Of a DNA stretch of 5,816 nucleotides, positions 1 to 5,816 are shown in pieces. The position numbers and the translations under genes are program-made. The stretch is from Bacillota bacterium (GTDB lineage: Bacteria; Bacillota; Clostridia; Tissierellales; Peptoniphilaceae). Position 1 is the first letter of the stretch, and each line of letters begins with the position of its first letter. Location of the stretch: positions 1 through 5,816 of the forward strand of contig JAEXBU010000112.1 in assembly GCA_023393815.1 (NCBI GenBank), written 5' to 3'. The notes under the pieces were generated by a model, which ran no database searches, was not told where the DNA came from, and worked only from the letters and a program-made list of their open reading frames with translations.

Positions 1-1860
1 TTCGAATACATAGCGGCTCCTGGCGTCGAGGGTCTTTCCTTCCGGCGTGCCTACGGGAAGGGTCACTTCTCGGTTCGGCGTGACCCAGAAGATCCGTTGG
101 AACTTGCTTGCGTCGGTGGCTTTGTTCGTGGTGTCTACCGTCACTTTGACGAAATTCGGCGGCGTCAGGGGTTTTTTGTCGGGATCGGTTTGTTCGATGA
201 TCGTCTTGTAAATGTTGCGAACGACCAGGTCGTATTCCGACGTCTTGTGTTTGTTCGGCGTGACGACGCTCTCCGGCTCGAAGACCGTAATGTAGTCGTC
301 GATGGGCGCTTGTTTCACGCTGTAGCGGATCTTTTCCCCGGCGTGGAAAATATCGAGCCCTTGGTACTCTCCCGTCCAGTCATTTCCGTTATTTAACTGA
401 ATCTTTTGGCCGTCGATCTGCGTCATGGTGTCGAATTGATCCAGGGTCTTTCCGTTGGCAAGGAGGGTAATGTCTTCTTCCTTCGGGCGCGTGGTCTCCG
501 GTAGGTCTTCCCCTTCCCAAGCGACCTTGACTTTCAAATTTTGGGGCACGAAGTAGAGGGTATTTACCCCCGTATCCACGAAATCATACTCCGTGTGGCT
601 TCCGGGCAGGATTTCGCTCGCCTTTTCCCCGTCTTTTTGCATTTTAAAGTCACTCGCCATAACCTCTTTACTGGAGTCACCACCCGTCGTGTAATCTTTC
701 GGCAGATAGATGTATTGGAGCTTCGGGGTTTCGTTAAATATCCCCGCCGTTTTGTAACTGTCGTCTTTATGAAAGTTCCACGTCCGTAAGTCGATTTCTT
801 TGGCGCCGCTATCCCAGAAATTGTTTTCTGCAAACTCTACCGGATCGATGGCCCACTTGCTTACATCCGGATCGGCGGATTTGGCATTCGCGAATACACC
901 CATCATTGACTTAATATAAGGCAGTTTCCAGTTGGATACGTCCGGATTCGCCTTTTCCGTTTCTGCAAATACCTGTTGCATACTCCCTTTTGACAAGTTA
1001 CGAGCGTGAATCTCCTCCACTCCGTCTAAGTTACCTACATTGGACGTATCCCATCGACTTACGTCGGGATTTGCAATTTTCGCTTGGTAGAACATAAAAT
1101 CCACCGCTCGCACGTCGCTCGTATTCCACTTGGACACATCCGGATCGGCGGATTCCGTTCCCCAAAACATACCGTTCATATCCTGTACGTGGGAGGTGTC
1201 CCAGGATGCGACGTCGGGATTGACATATTTTTGATTTCGAAACATACAATCCATGTACACGACATTGGACGTGTTTAAGTCCTTCGGGAAGGTGATCTTT
1301 TCGAGATTCGGAATCGTGTCCTGACTAAATAAATAACCTGCGTCGTCCGGGAAGGAGACGCCCGATTCCACAACCAGACGTGTATTCGGCTCTATCTCCT
1401 GATACTCTTCGTCGTAGCCAAGCACTCCTATGGCCTGCAGGTACTCGTTCTGCTTTGCGTTGATTTCCTTTTCTTGCTCTTCGTCCTCTGTGGTCCCGTC
1501 CCAGAAAGGTTCTAAGAGAGGGGTAAAGTACTCTTGAATGGCCTGAATCAGCTCCCCTTGAAGCGTCTGAAAAGCAGTCCCCAGCCAATAATCCCTCGTA
1601 TCCGGACTGTCGTTGGCTTCACGCTGACTTATCATTTTGCCCTTTCCCTCGATTACGTAGTCGTGGGTTTTGGCGTCCCAGCGCAGGAACACGGTTTTTT
1701 CTTTATTTACGGGCTTTTTCTGTTCCGCCAACTGCGCCAATTGGGCGTCCAGTTGGGAATAATCCGGATCCTGCTCTCCTCTCGCCAGGCCGATGCCGGG
1801 GATCGACCCGATCAAGAGAAGGGTCGCCAGAAAAAGACAGAGTTTCTTTCTTACGTTCAT
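1..1860 (-). CDS. Large BspA-like (DUF285) repeat surface protein with Cna_B-like domain, C-terminus beyond window
   Basis: The frame is open without a stop from ATG at 1860 to the left edge (620 codons), so the C-terminus and any wall anchor are not seen. The start is fixed by AGGAGG seven bases upstream and by the signal peptide: N-terminal RKK, a hydrophobic stretch at about residues 7-25, likely cleavage after Ala26, no lipobox. Residues ~27-180 are a charged region I do not recognise. Residues ~195-361 are BspA/DUF285 repeats of the form NPDVSxWDTSNV...M..MF with Trp at 220, 245, 270, 311, 336 and 361. Residues ~441-552 resemble a Cna_B fold, with the signatures LLANGK, IRYSVK and RNIYKT. 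From ~554 begins a module (DPDKKPLTPPNFVKVTVDTT) that I recall from surface proteins of Gram-positive anaerobic cocci. The family is generally linked to adhesion to host or other bacteria; the ligand here is unknown. It is transcribed from its own promoter, not with rnf. Confidence 0.9.
   Translation of the reverse strand, partial: MNVRKKLCLFLATLLLIGSIPGIGLARGEQDPDYSQLDAQLAQLAEQKKPVNKEKTVFLRWDAKTHDYVIEGKGKMISQREANDSPDTRDYWLGTAFQTLQGELIQAIQEYFTPLLEPFWDGTTEDEEQEKEINAKQNEYLQAIGVLGYDEEYQEIEPNTRLVVESGVSFPDDAGYLFSQDTIPNLEKITFPKDLNTSNVVYMDCMFRNQKYVNPDVASWDTSHVQDMNGMFWGTESADPDVSKWNTSDVRAVDFMFYQAKIANPDVSRWDTSNVGNLDGVEEIHARNLSKGSMQQVFAETEKANPDVSNWKLPYIKSMMGVFANAKSADPDVSKWAIDPVEFAENNFWDSGAKEIDLRTWNFHKDDSYKTAGIFNETPKLQYIYLPKDYTTGGDSSKEVMASDFKMQKDGEKASEILPGSHTEYDFVDTGVNTLYFVPQNLKVKVAWEGEDLPETTRPKEEDITLLANGKTLDQFDTMTQIDGQKIQLNNGNDWTGEYQGLDIFHAGEKIRYSVKQAPIDDYITVFEPESVVTPNKHKTSEYDLVVRNIYKTIIEQTDPDKKPLTPPNFVKVTVDTTNKATDASKFQRIFWVTPNREVTLPVGTPEGKTLDARSRYVFE
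778..1278 (-). repeat. BspA/DUF285 tandem repeats, 25-residue period
   Basis: This is the repeat block inside the surface protein, residues ~195-361. The conserved Trp falls at 220, 245 and 270, then at 311, 336 and 361; Leu195 holds the equivalent first position. Every step is 25 residues (75 nt) except 270 to 311, which is 41, so one unit carries about 16 extra residues (around VEEIHARNLSKG). At DNA level the units have mostly diverged, but 19 identical bases (acatccggatcggcggatt) occur at 863-881 and 1136-1154, 273 nt (91 codons) apart and in the same frame. This could support recombination between units or reflect recent duplication. Confidence 0.85.
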
Positions 1861-1867
1861 CAATCTT

Positions 1868-1873
1868 CCTCCT
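1868..1873 (-). promoter_or_regulatory. Shine-Dalgarno site of the surface-protein gene
   Basis: On the minus strand the site reads AGGAGG, a perfect anti-16S match, followed by seven bases (AAGATTG) and the ATG at 1860. It decides the start of the long frame and predicts efficient translation. Confidence 0.85.
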
Positions 1874-1938
1874 AAAAATAAAACACACATTCGCCGAAAA
1901 GGGTAGACTGCTACGATTTTCCCTATACCTATAAAAAG

Positions 1939-1967
1939 ATTCTATAACGAAACGGTCTCTTTTTCAA
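1939..1967 (-). promoter_or_regulatory. Sigma-A-type promoter of the surface-protein gene
   Basis: On the minus strand a -35 box TTGAAA (1962-1967) and a -10 box TAGAAT (1939-1944) are separated by exactly 17 nt (1945-1961). Each box differs from consensus at one position. Transcription would start near 1932, giving a leader of about 70 nt before the ATG at 1860. No riboswitch-like fold or obvious operator was seen in the leader. Assignment rests on sequence match and placement only. Confidence 0.75.
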
Positions 1968-1988
1968 GGTAAATGGATAAAGAGCCTG

Positions 1989-2006
1989 TTTTTTTTTTTT
2001 TTTTTT
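1989..2006. repeat. Homopolymer tract of 18 T (A on the minus strand)
   Basis: Eighteen uninterrupted T on the plus strand lie 21 nt upstream of the -35 box of the surface-protein promoter, roughly -57 to -74 relative to the predicted start site. Tracts this long are prone to slipped-strand length change during replication. In other bacteria, homopolymers near surface-protein promoters tune expression by changing spacing or helix phase. That role is an inference here. No stem precedes the T run on the plus strand, so it is not a terminator in that direction. Confidence 0.85.
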
Positions 2007-2280
2007 CATAAAATACAGAAAAAATACATCTATGCATTCCTTTTTAGGATAAAATTTTACTTGTTCCAAACAAAAACGCCACTCGATCCTTTTTCTAATC
2101 TTTTCAGGTGCCCTTTCTCCGTAACACTCCCGCATCTTTTCAGCCAACTGTTGAAATAGGACACTCCCCCATTCTTTCGGACGGCCTTTTCCCGTGACGC
2201 TACCGCGTTTTTCCCTCCATCCTTTTTTTCCATCAATCCTTTCTTCGATCTTTGGCCCTTTGGCCGCCGCAAAAAAAGAC

Positions 2281-2315
2281 AAAAAAATAGCGCCGGCGAC
2301 GCTTCGCCGACACTA
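2281..2315 (-). terminator. Intrinsic terminator of the rnf operon
   Basis: Read on the minus strand, a 12-bp stem (2304-2315 pairing with 2288-2299, including two G-U pairs) encloses a 4-nt loop (2300-2303) and is followed directly by seven U (2281-2287). The stem is rich in G and C near the loop. It begins 20 nt after the rnfB stop, so it ends the rnf transcript and isolates it from the surface-protein gene. Confidence 0.92.
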
Positions 2316-2335
2316 TCGTGTGTGAAGGGAAAGGA

Positions 2336-3271
2336 TTATTGTACCTTGCTGTTGTCGTCTGCGGCAACGACTTTTTCTTTTTCAGCCGTTTGTGCGGCGG
2401 CGGCAGCTTTCTTTTCTTCCGCTGCTTTCGCCTTTTTTTGTCTGTCCTTTTCCTTCATTTTTTCCACTCGTTCCGGGTATTCGACAAAGATCGCGCCGGT
2501 GGGGCACTTCGATGCGCAAATACCGCAGTTGATACATTTTTCGTAGTCGATCTTGGCCAGGTTGTCCGCGACGTGGATGGCGTCTTTCGGACAGTTGCGT
2601 TCGCAAAGCCCACAGGCGATACACCCGATGGAGCAGTTGGTACGAACCACTTTGCCTGCATCGTGGGTGGAGCATTTTACTTCCGTTTGTTGTTTGTAGG
2701 GCATAAGGCCGATGATGTTTTTCGGGCAAATGTCGATGCACTTTTTGCAGGCTACGCATTTTTCCTTATCGACCGATGCGACGCCGTTGTTGACGTGAAT
2801 GGCATCAAATTCGCAGACGCTCACGCAGGTGCCGCCGCCTAAGCAGCCGGAGCCGCAGCCTTTGGAGCCGCCGGCGTAGTCGCCGATCAGTCGGCAATCG
2901 ACCAGGCCGCTGTATTCGTATTTATTTTTGGACTTGTCGCAGTCTCCTTGACAGCGAACGACGGCTACTTGTTTTTCTACGTCGCCGGCCGCTTGTCCCA
3001 TAATTTCCGCCACTTTTTCGGCTGTTTCCTGTCCGCCGATGGCGCATCCGTTGACCGGTGCGTCGCCCGCTACGATGGCGTTTGCCATCCCTTGGCAACC
3101 GGGGTAGCCACAGGCACCGCAGTTTGCGCCGGGCAGGGCATCCAATACATTGACGACGCGGGGATCCATATCGACGGCAAAGACTTTATCGGCAAATGCC
3201 AAGAGGACACCGAGAAGAAGACCCAGTACGCCTAAAATAATGACCGCATAGATTACGTTTTGTGCGTTCAT
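2336..3271 (-). CDS. rnfB: Rnf complex subunit RnfB, multi-cluster ferredoxin protein
   Basis: RnfB (311 aa) is the polyferredoxin subunit that accepts electrons from reduced ferredoxin and passes them into the membrane part of the Rnf complex. One N-terminal membrane helix (about residues 6-27) is followed by a 4Fe-4S domain with Cys51, 54, 59 and 76. Ferredoxin-type motifs follow: Cys139/143/149/153, Cys172/175/178/182, Cys217/220/223/227 and Cys246/249/252/256. Further Cys occur at 107, 111, 126, 200 and 213. This is the cysteine-rich clostridial type rather than the shorter proteobacterial form. Residues ~264-311 form a Lys/Glu/Ala-rich, probably helical tail without cysteines. The start is an ATG with AGGAGG at 3280-3285 that overlaps the rnfA stop. 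It is the last gene of the operon; the terminator follows 20 nt after the TAA stop. Confidence 0.96.
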   Translation of the reverse strand: MNAQNVIYAVIILGVLGLLLGVLLAFADKVFAVDMDPRVVNVLDALPGANCGACGYPGCQGMANAIVAGDAPVNGCAIGGQETAEKVAEIMGQAAGDVEKQVAVVRCQGDCDKSKNKYEYSGLVDCRLIGDYAGGSKGCGSGCLGGGTCVSVCEFDAIHVNNGVASVDKEKCVACKKCIDICPKNIIGLMPYKQQTEVKCSTHDAGKVVRTNCSIGCIACGLCERNCPKDAIHVADNLAKIDYEKCINCGICASKCPTGAIFVEYPERVEKMKEKDRQKKAKAAEEKKAAAAAQTAEKEKVVAADDNSKVQ

Positions 3272-3283
3272 GCAAATCGCCTC

Positions 3284-3859
3284 CTATACTAATCCTTGGA
3301 ATCCCATAAAGGCGATGGCCATTAAACCGGCACTGATCAGCGCAATGGGGACTCCTTGCAACGGTTTCGGAATGGGCATGATTTCCATGCGTTCGCGCAG
3401 GGCGCTCAACAGAAGCAGCGCCAGGGTGAAGCCTAAGGATGCGCCTAGACCGTTGACGATGGTTTCGAAAAGGTTGAATTCGCTTTGAATGTTCAACACG
3501 GTAACGCCCAGTACCATACAGTTTGTGGTGATCAGGGGCAGGAAAACGCCCATGGCCGAGTACAGTGCGGGAGATGATTTTTTAATGAACATTTCTACGA
3601 ATTGTACCAAGGATGCGATAACGAGAATGAACACGATGGTTTGTAAGTATTCCAAACCGAAGACGTCTAAGACGAAGCGTTGCAACAGCCAGGTCACCGC
3701 CGATGCGATGACGACGACGAAGGTTACGGCGACGCCCATGCCGGTTGCGGTTTCCGTTTTCGAGGAGACGCCTAAGAAGGGACAGGTCCCCAAGAATTTT
3801 GCAAAGATGTAGTTGTTAACTAAAATCGTAGAAACGAGTATCGTAATAATGGTTGACAT
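3284..3859 (-). CDS. rnfA: Rnf complex membrane subunit RnfA
   Basis: RnfA (191 aa, normal family length) is a polytopic membrane protein, about six helices, homologous to NqrE/RnfA. With RnfE it forms the membrane core that carries a [2Fe-2S] cluster between cytoplasmic and outer flavin sites. The cluster cysteines of the family are present: Cys26 in LGTCPFLG and Cys114 in TTNCMVLG. The helix-loop pattern NNYIFAKFLG near the N-terminus and the C-terminal GFQGLV are typical. The ATG at 3859 has GGGAGG at 3866-3871 on the minus strand, overlapping the rnfE stop. It lies 11 nt after rnfE and 12 nt before rnfB, so translation is probably coupled along one transcript. Confidence 0.96.
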   Translation of the reverse strand: MSTIITILVSTILVNNYIFAKFLGTCPFLGVSSKTETATGMGVAVTFVVVIASAVTWLLQRFVLDVFGLEYLQTIVFILVIASLVQFVEMFIKKSSPALYSAMGVFLPLITTNCMVLGVTVLNIQSEFNLFETIVNGLGASLGFTLALLLLSALRERMEIMPIPKPLQGVPIALISAGLMAIAFMGFQGLV

Positions 3860-3870
3860 TTTCTACCTCC

Positions 3871-4464
3871 CTACGCTCTTTTTGCCATGACGCCGCGATA
3901 GAGGGCGATCAACAGACCCAAAAGAATGAACGCGCCGGCAGGGGATGTGAATATTCCGATACCGGGATAGGATTCGGGGAAGATATGCATATCCAGGAGC
4001 GTACCGTGACCGAATAATTCTCTTACCAATGCCATGGCGAGCATGGCCAACAGGTAGCCGATCCCCGTACCCAAGCCGTCGACGATGGAGGGGATTACTT
4101 TGTTTTGATAAGCAAAGCCTTCCGCTTCCCCTAAGATACAGCAGTTGACGACGATCAAAGGCAAGAAGATGCCCAATGCGTTGTAAATGGCCGGGCTATA
4201 GGCGTGCAGCACCATTTCCACCAGGGTTACGAAGGTGGCGATAACGACGATAAACGCGGGGATCCGCACGTTGTTGGGAATGACGTTTCGCAACAAGCTG
4301 ACGACGGCGTTGGAGCAGATCAACACGAAGGTGACCGCAATCCCCATGGCGATGGCCGAGGAGACGGCCGTACTGATCGCCAAGACCGAACACAGACCGA
4401 TCATTTGCATAAGGATCGGGTTGTTCTTGAAAATACTATCTGAAAAAACTTTTCCTAAATTCAT
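3871..4464 (-). CDS. rnfE: Rnf complex membrane subunit RnfE
   Basis: RnfE (197 aa) is a polytopic membrane subunit homologous to NqrD and to its neighbour RnfA; the two pack as inverted partners. The N-terminal NPILMQMIGLCSVLAIS segment with Cys25 and the second conserved site VVNCCILGEAE with Cys108 are the family's [2Fe-2S] ligands. Cys109 is an extra adjacent cysteine. About six hydrophobic helices are visible, and the C-terminal part (about 145-195) has the usual RELFGHGTLL and SPAGAFILLG pattern. The start is an ATG preceded by AGGGGG at 4470-4475, five bases away and overlapping the rnfG stop. The gene sits 9 nt after rnfG and 11 nt before rnfA. No unusual features were seen. Confidence 0.96.
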   Translation of the reverse strand: MNLGKVFSDSIFKNNPILMQMIGLCSVLAISTAVSSAIAMGIAVTFVLICSNAVVSLLRNVIPNNVRIPAFIVVIATFVTLVEMVLHAYSPAIYNALGIFLPLIVVNCCILGEAEGFAYQNKVIPSIVDGLGTGIGYLLAMLAMALVRELFGHGTLLDMHIFPESYPGIGIFTSPAGAFILLGLLIALYRGVMAKRA

Positions 4465-4473
4465 GACTACCCC

Positions 4474-5055
4474 CTACTTTGCGCTGATTTCTTTGTAAGC
4501 GGGAAGAATGGAATTGACCCCATTCAGTACGCCGGTGGATGAAATCGTCGCGCCGCTGATCATGGGAATTTCGTCTTCGGCTTTCGGATCTTTCGATCCT
4601 TTCATCTCGCCATTTTTAAAGGATTTTCCGGCGAATTGTTCGTAGTACGTAGATTCGGTGATTTGCGTACCGATTCCCGGCGTTTCGGCGTTTTGAATGT
4701 TTCTAAACCCGGCAATCGTTCCGTCGTTCAACAGGCCGATGGCGTTGGTCATGGAACCGCCGTAGCCGTTGGTGGTATGGTTGATGCCGTAGCCGACGAT
4801 TTCGCCGCCTTTTTTCGCTACAAAAATATCTTGAATGTCGCCGTATTTTTCGACGATGGCCGCTTTTGCTCCTTCATCCAGGGGTTCGAATTGGTCGGCC
4901 TTGTCGCCGTAAATTTCTTGATAGGCTTGCACGGATTTTTCGAATTCCGCTTTTGCAATGACTTCCGAGGTAAAGCCGTTCACGACGGCCAACAGCCCCG
5001 CCGCAATGGCGGAGATTACTAAAAGGACGAGACCCGTCTTAAAATAATTCTTCAT
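4474..5055 (-). CDS. rnfG: Rnf complex flavoprotein subunit RnfG
   Basis: RnfG (193 aa) is the NqrC-like subunit with one N-terminal membrane anchor (about residues 7-26) and an outward-facing FMN-binding domain. FMN is attached covalently to a threonine by the transferase ApbE in this family. The attachment site is visible as SGATISST at residues 167-174, with Thr170 the predicted flavin ligand. The family often has Asp three residues before the Ser of this motif; here that position is Pro164 (PMISGAT), with acidic residues further upstream (EDE at 160-162). The GYGG segment at 97-100 and ETPGIGTQI at 124-132 are also typical. The start ATG directly follows the rnfD stop (TAAATG), with GGGGAGG at 5064-5070 inside the end of rnfD, so translation is likely coupled. 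It lies 9 nt before rnfE. Confidence 0.95.
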   Translation of the reverse strand: MKNYFKTGLVLLVISAIAAGLLAVVNGFTSEVIAKAEFEKSVQAYQEIYGDKADQFEPLDEGAKAAIVEKYGDIQDIFVAKKGGEIVGYGINHTTNGYGGSMTNAIGLLNDGTIAGFRNIQNAETPGIGTQITESTYYEQFAGKSFKNGEMKGSKDPKAEDEIPMISGATISSTGVLNGVNSILPAYKEISAK

Positions 5056-5816
5056 TTATTTTGCCTCCCCATATGCTTCCGTTTTTGTAAAACGTTCGAT
5101 CAAGGGGCTTGCTACGTTCATAAGAAGGATGGAGTAGGAAACACCCTCTGCCATGTTGCCCTTCATACGAATTACGGCCGTCAAAATGCCGCAGCCGATG
5201 GCGAAGATGACCTTGCCTTTGAACCCTTGGGGGGTGGAGCTGTAGTCCGTCGCCATAAAGAACGCGCCGAGGAACAAGCCGCCGCCGAGGATTTCGTAGG
5301 GAAGCAGATCCGTACCGACGCCGAAGACCAGGAGGAATACGGCCGTCGTTGCGATGTAGATAACGGGGATCTTCCAGTCGATTACTTTTCTAGCCAAAAG
5401 GTAGCAGGCGCCAATTAACAAAAGCAGTGCGGACGTTTCGCCGATTACCCCGCCGATGTTTCCGAGGAACATATCTTTCAGGGGCGGAAGGGCGTCCAAT
5501 TGTTGTCCGGCTTTGATGATGGTCAAAGGTGTCGCTACCGCTACAGCATCGGTCGCTGCCGATGCGGCGTCGGCGGCTGCAGCCGCTTTTGACATGGCCG
5601 GCGCCGTGTAGGTGGCCATCAGTGCGGGCCAGGACAACATCGCCATGGCACGACCGGCCAATGCCGGATTTACAAAGTTGCCGCCGATCCCGCCGAAGGC
5701 TTCTTTGACGACGACGATAGCGAAGATCGATGCAATCGCAGGTACGTACCAGGGCACGCCCGCGGGCATATTCATGGCGAGCAATACGCCGGTGACGACG
5801 GCGGAGAGGTCGCCGA
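5056..5816 (-). CDS. rnfD: Rnf complex membrane flavoprotein subunit RnfD, N-terminus beyond window
   Basis: About 253 codons of RnfD, an NqrB-like polytopic membrane protein that carries covalent FMN and is linked to ion translocation. The frame stays open to the right edge, and residues before the TTG at 5784 (GDLSAVVTGV) are conserved RnfD sequence, so that TTG is not the start; roughly the first 50-80 residues are missing. Family hallmarks are GNFVNPALAGRAMAMLSWP, FLGNIGGVIGETSALLLL, GAFFMATDYSSTP and EGVSYSILLMN. The predicted flavin threonine is in VATPL (codon 5530-5532), but the usual Ser/Thr-Gly before Ala-Thr is Ala-Val here. An alanine-rich linker (5533-5595) precedes it. Several hydrophobic helices alternate with short loops. 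The TAA stop abuts the rnfG ATG. The upstream neighbour should be rnfC. Confidence 0.95.
   Translation of the reverse strand, partial: GDLSAVVTGVLLAMNMPAGVPWYVPAIASIFAIVVVKEAFGGIGGNFVNPALAGRAMAMLSWPALMATYTAPAMSKAAAAADAASAATDAVAVATPLTIIKAGQQLDALPPLKDMFLGNIGGVIGETSALLLLIGACYLLARKVIDWKIPVIYIATTAVFLLVFGVGTDLLPYEILGGGLFLGAFFMATDYSSTPQGFKGKVIFAIGCGILTAVIRMKGNMAEGVSYSILLMNVASPLIERFTKTEAYGEAK

Larger units (their letters stand above)
1861..2335. other. Intergenic region between rnfB and the surface-protein gene
   Basis: This 475-nt gap holds, from right to left, the rnf terminator (2281-2315), an A-rich (minus strand) segment at about 2010-2280, the 18-nt homopolymer, the promoter, the leader and the ribosome binding site. 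Two overlapping minus-strand frames cross 1929-2282 and 2057-2272, but they begin only with TTG codons next to the terminator, have no ribosome binding site, and one runs through the homopolymer and promoter. I do not call a gene. A weak direct repeat (about 25 of 36 bases matching) is present at 2098-2133 and 2171-2206. No tRNA or known RNA gene was recognised. Confidence 0.7.

Noticed and set aside
541..833. Short frames on both strands within the surface-protein gene (541-789 plus, 564-833 minus)
   Set aside because: They lie wholly inside the uninterrupted 620-codon frame, which has a signal peptide and recognisable domains; the short frames have neither.
1893..1921. Small inverted repeat (GTAG-CAGT-CTAC on the minus strand) in the leader of the surface-protein gene
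   Set aside because: The stem is only four base pairs with no supporting motif, so it does not support a riboswitch or attenuator.
1989..2006. Poly-T tract as a terminator on the plus strand
   Set aside because: No GC-rich stem precedes it and there is no plus-strand gene upstream; it is better read as a homopolymer near the promoter.
1929..2282. Minus-strand frame of 117 codons in the intergenic region as a gene
   Set aside because: The start would be a TTG beside the terminator U tract, there is no ribosome binding site, and the frame reads through the homopolymer (poly-Lys) and the promoter of the next gene.
2318..2842. Plus-strand open frame of 174 codons opposite rnfB
   Set aside because: It is antisense to a clear RnfB with all its cysteine motifs; its Phe/Val/Ala-rich composition is what the reverse complement of such a gene gives, and no ribosome binding site was seen.
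5056..5784. TTG at 5784 as the start of rnfD
   Set aside because: Conserved RnfD residues (GDLSAVVTGV) continue upstream in frame to the window edge, so the gene begins outside.

Overview
The window comes from a Gram-positive anaerobe of the Firmicutes. The best guess is the Tissierellia family Peptoniphilaceae (Gram-positive anaerobic cocci), from one of its higher-GC members, since the sequence looks close to 50% GC. Two things support this. The rnf genes run in the C-D-G-E-A-B order typical of clostridia. The large surface protein carries a C-terminal module that I recall from Peptoniphilus/Anaerococcus/Finegoldia-type surface proteins. Genus assignment is inference.

All genes are on the minus strand. 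From right to left (direction of transcription), 5816-2336 holds rnfD (start cut off by the window edge), rnfG, rnfE, rnfA and rnfB. Gaps are 0-12 nt and each internal start has its own Shine-Dalgarno sequence. A clear intrinsic terminator (2281-2315) closes the operon 20 nt after the rnfB stop. rnfC and the operon promoter would lie beyond position 5816. The products form the membrane Rnf complex, which couples electron transfer from reduced ferredoxin to NAD+ with ion export. RnfB takes electrons from ferredoxin, RnfA/E carry a membrane Fe-S cluster, RnfG and RnfD carry covalent FMN, and RnfC handles NAD(H).

A 475-nt gene-free stretch (1861-2335) separates rnfB from the next gene. It holds the rnf terminator, an AT-rich segment with no convincing gene, an 18-nt homopolymer A/T tract, and a well-formed sigma-A promoter (TTGAAA, 17 nt, TAGAAT) followed by a strong ribosome binding site.

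That promoter serves a large open frame of at least 620 codons running from 1860 off the left edge. It encodes a secreted, modular cell-surface protein: signal peptide, a BspA-type (DUF285) repeat block with a strict 25-residue period, a Cna_B-like domain, and the start of another surface-protein module. The anchor region is outside the window.

No new system is evident. The points most worth checking are the long A tract upstream of the surface-protein promoter (possible phase variation), departures from the consensus at the predicted flavin attachment sites of both RnfD and RnfG, and the repeat architecture and possible loss of the isopeptide glutamate in the surface protein.
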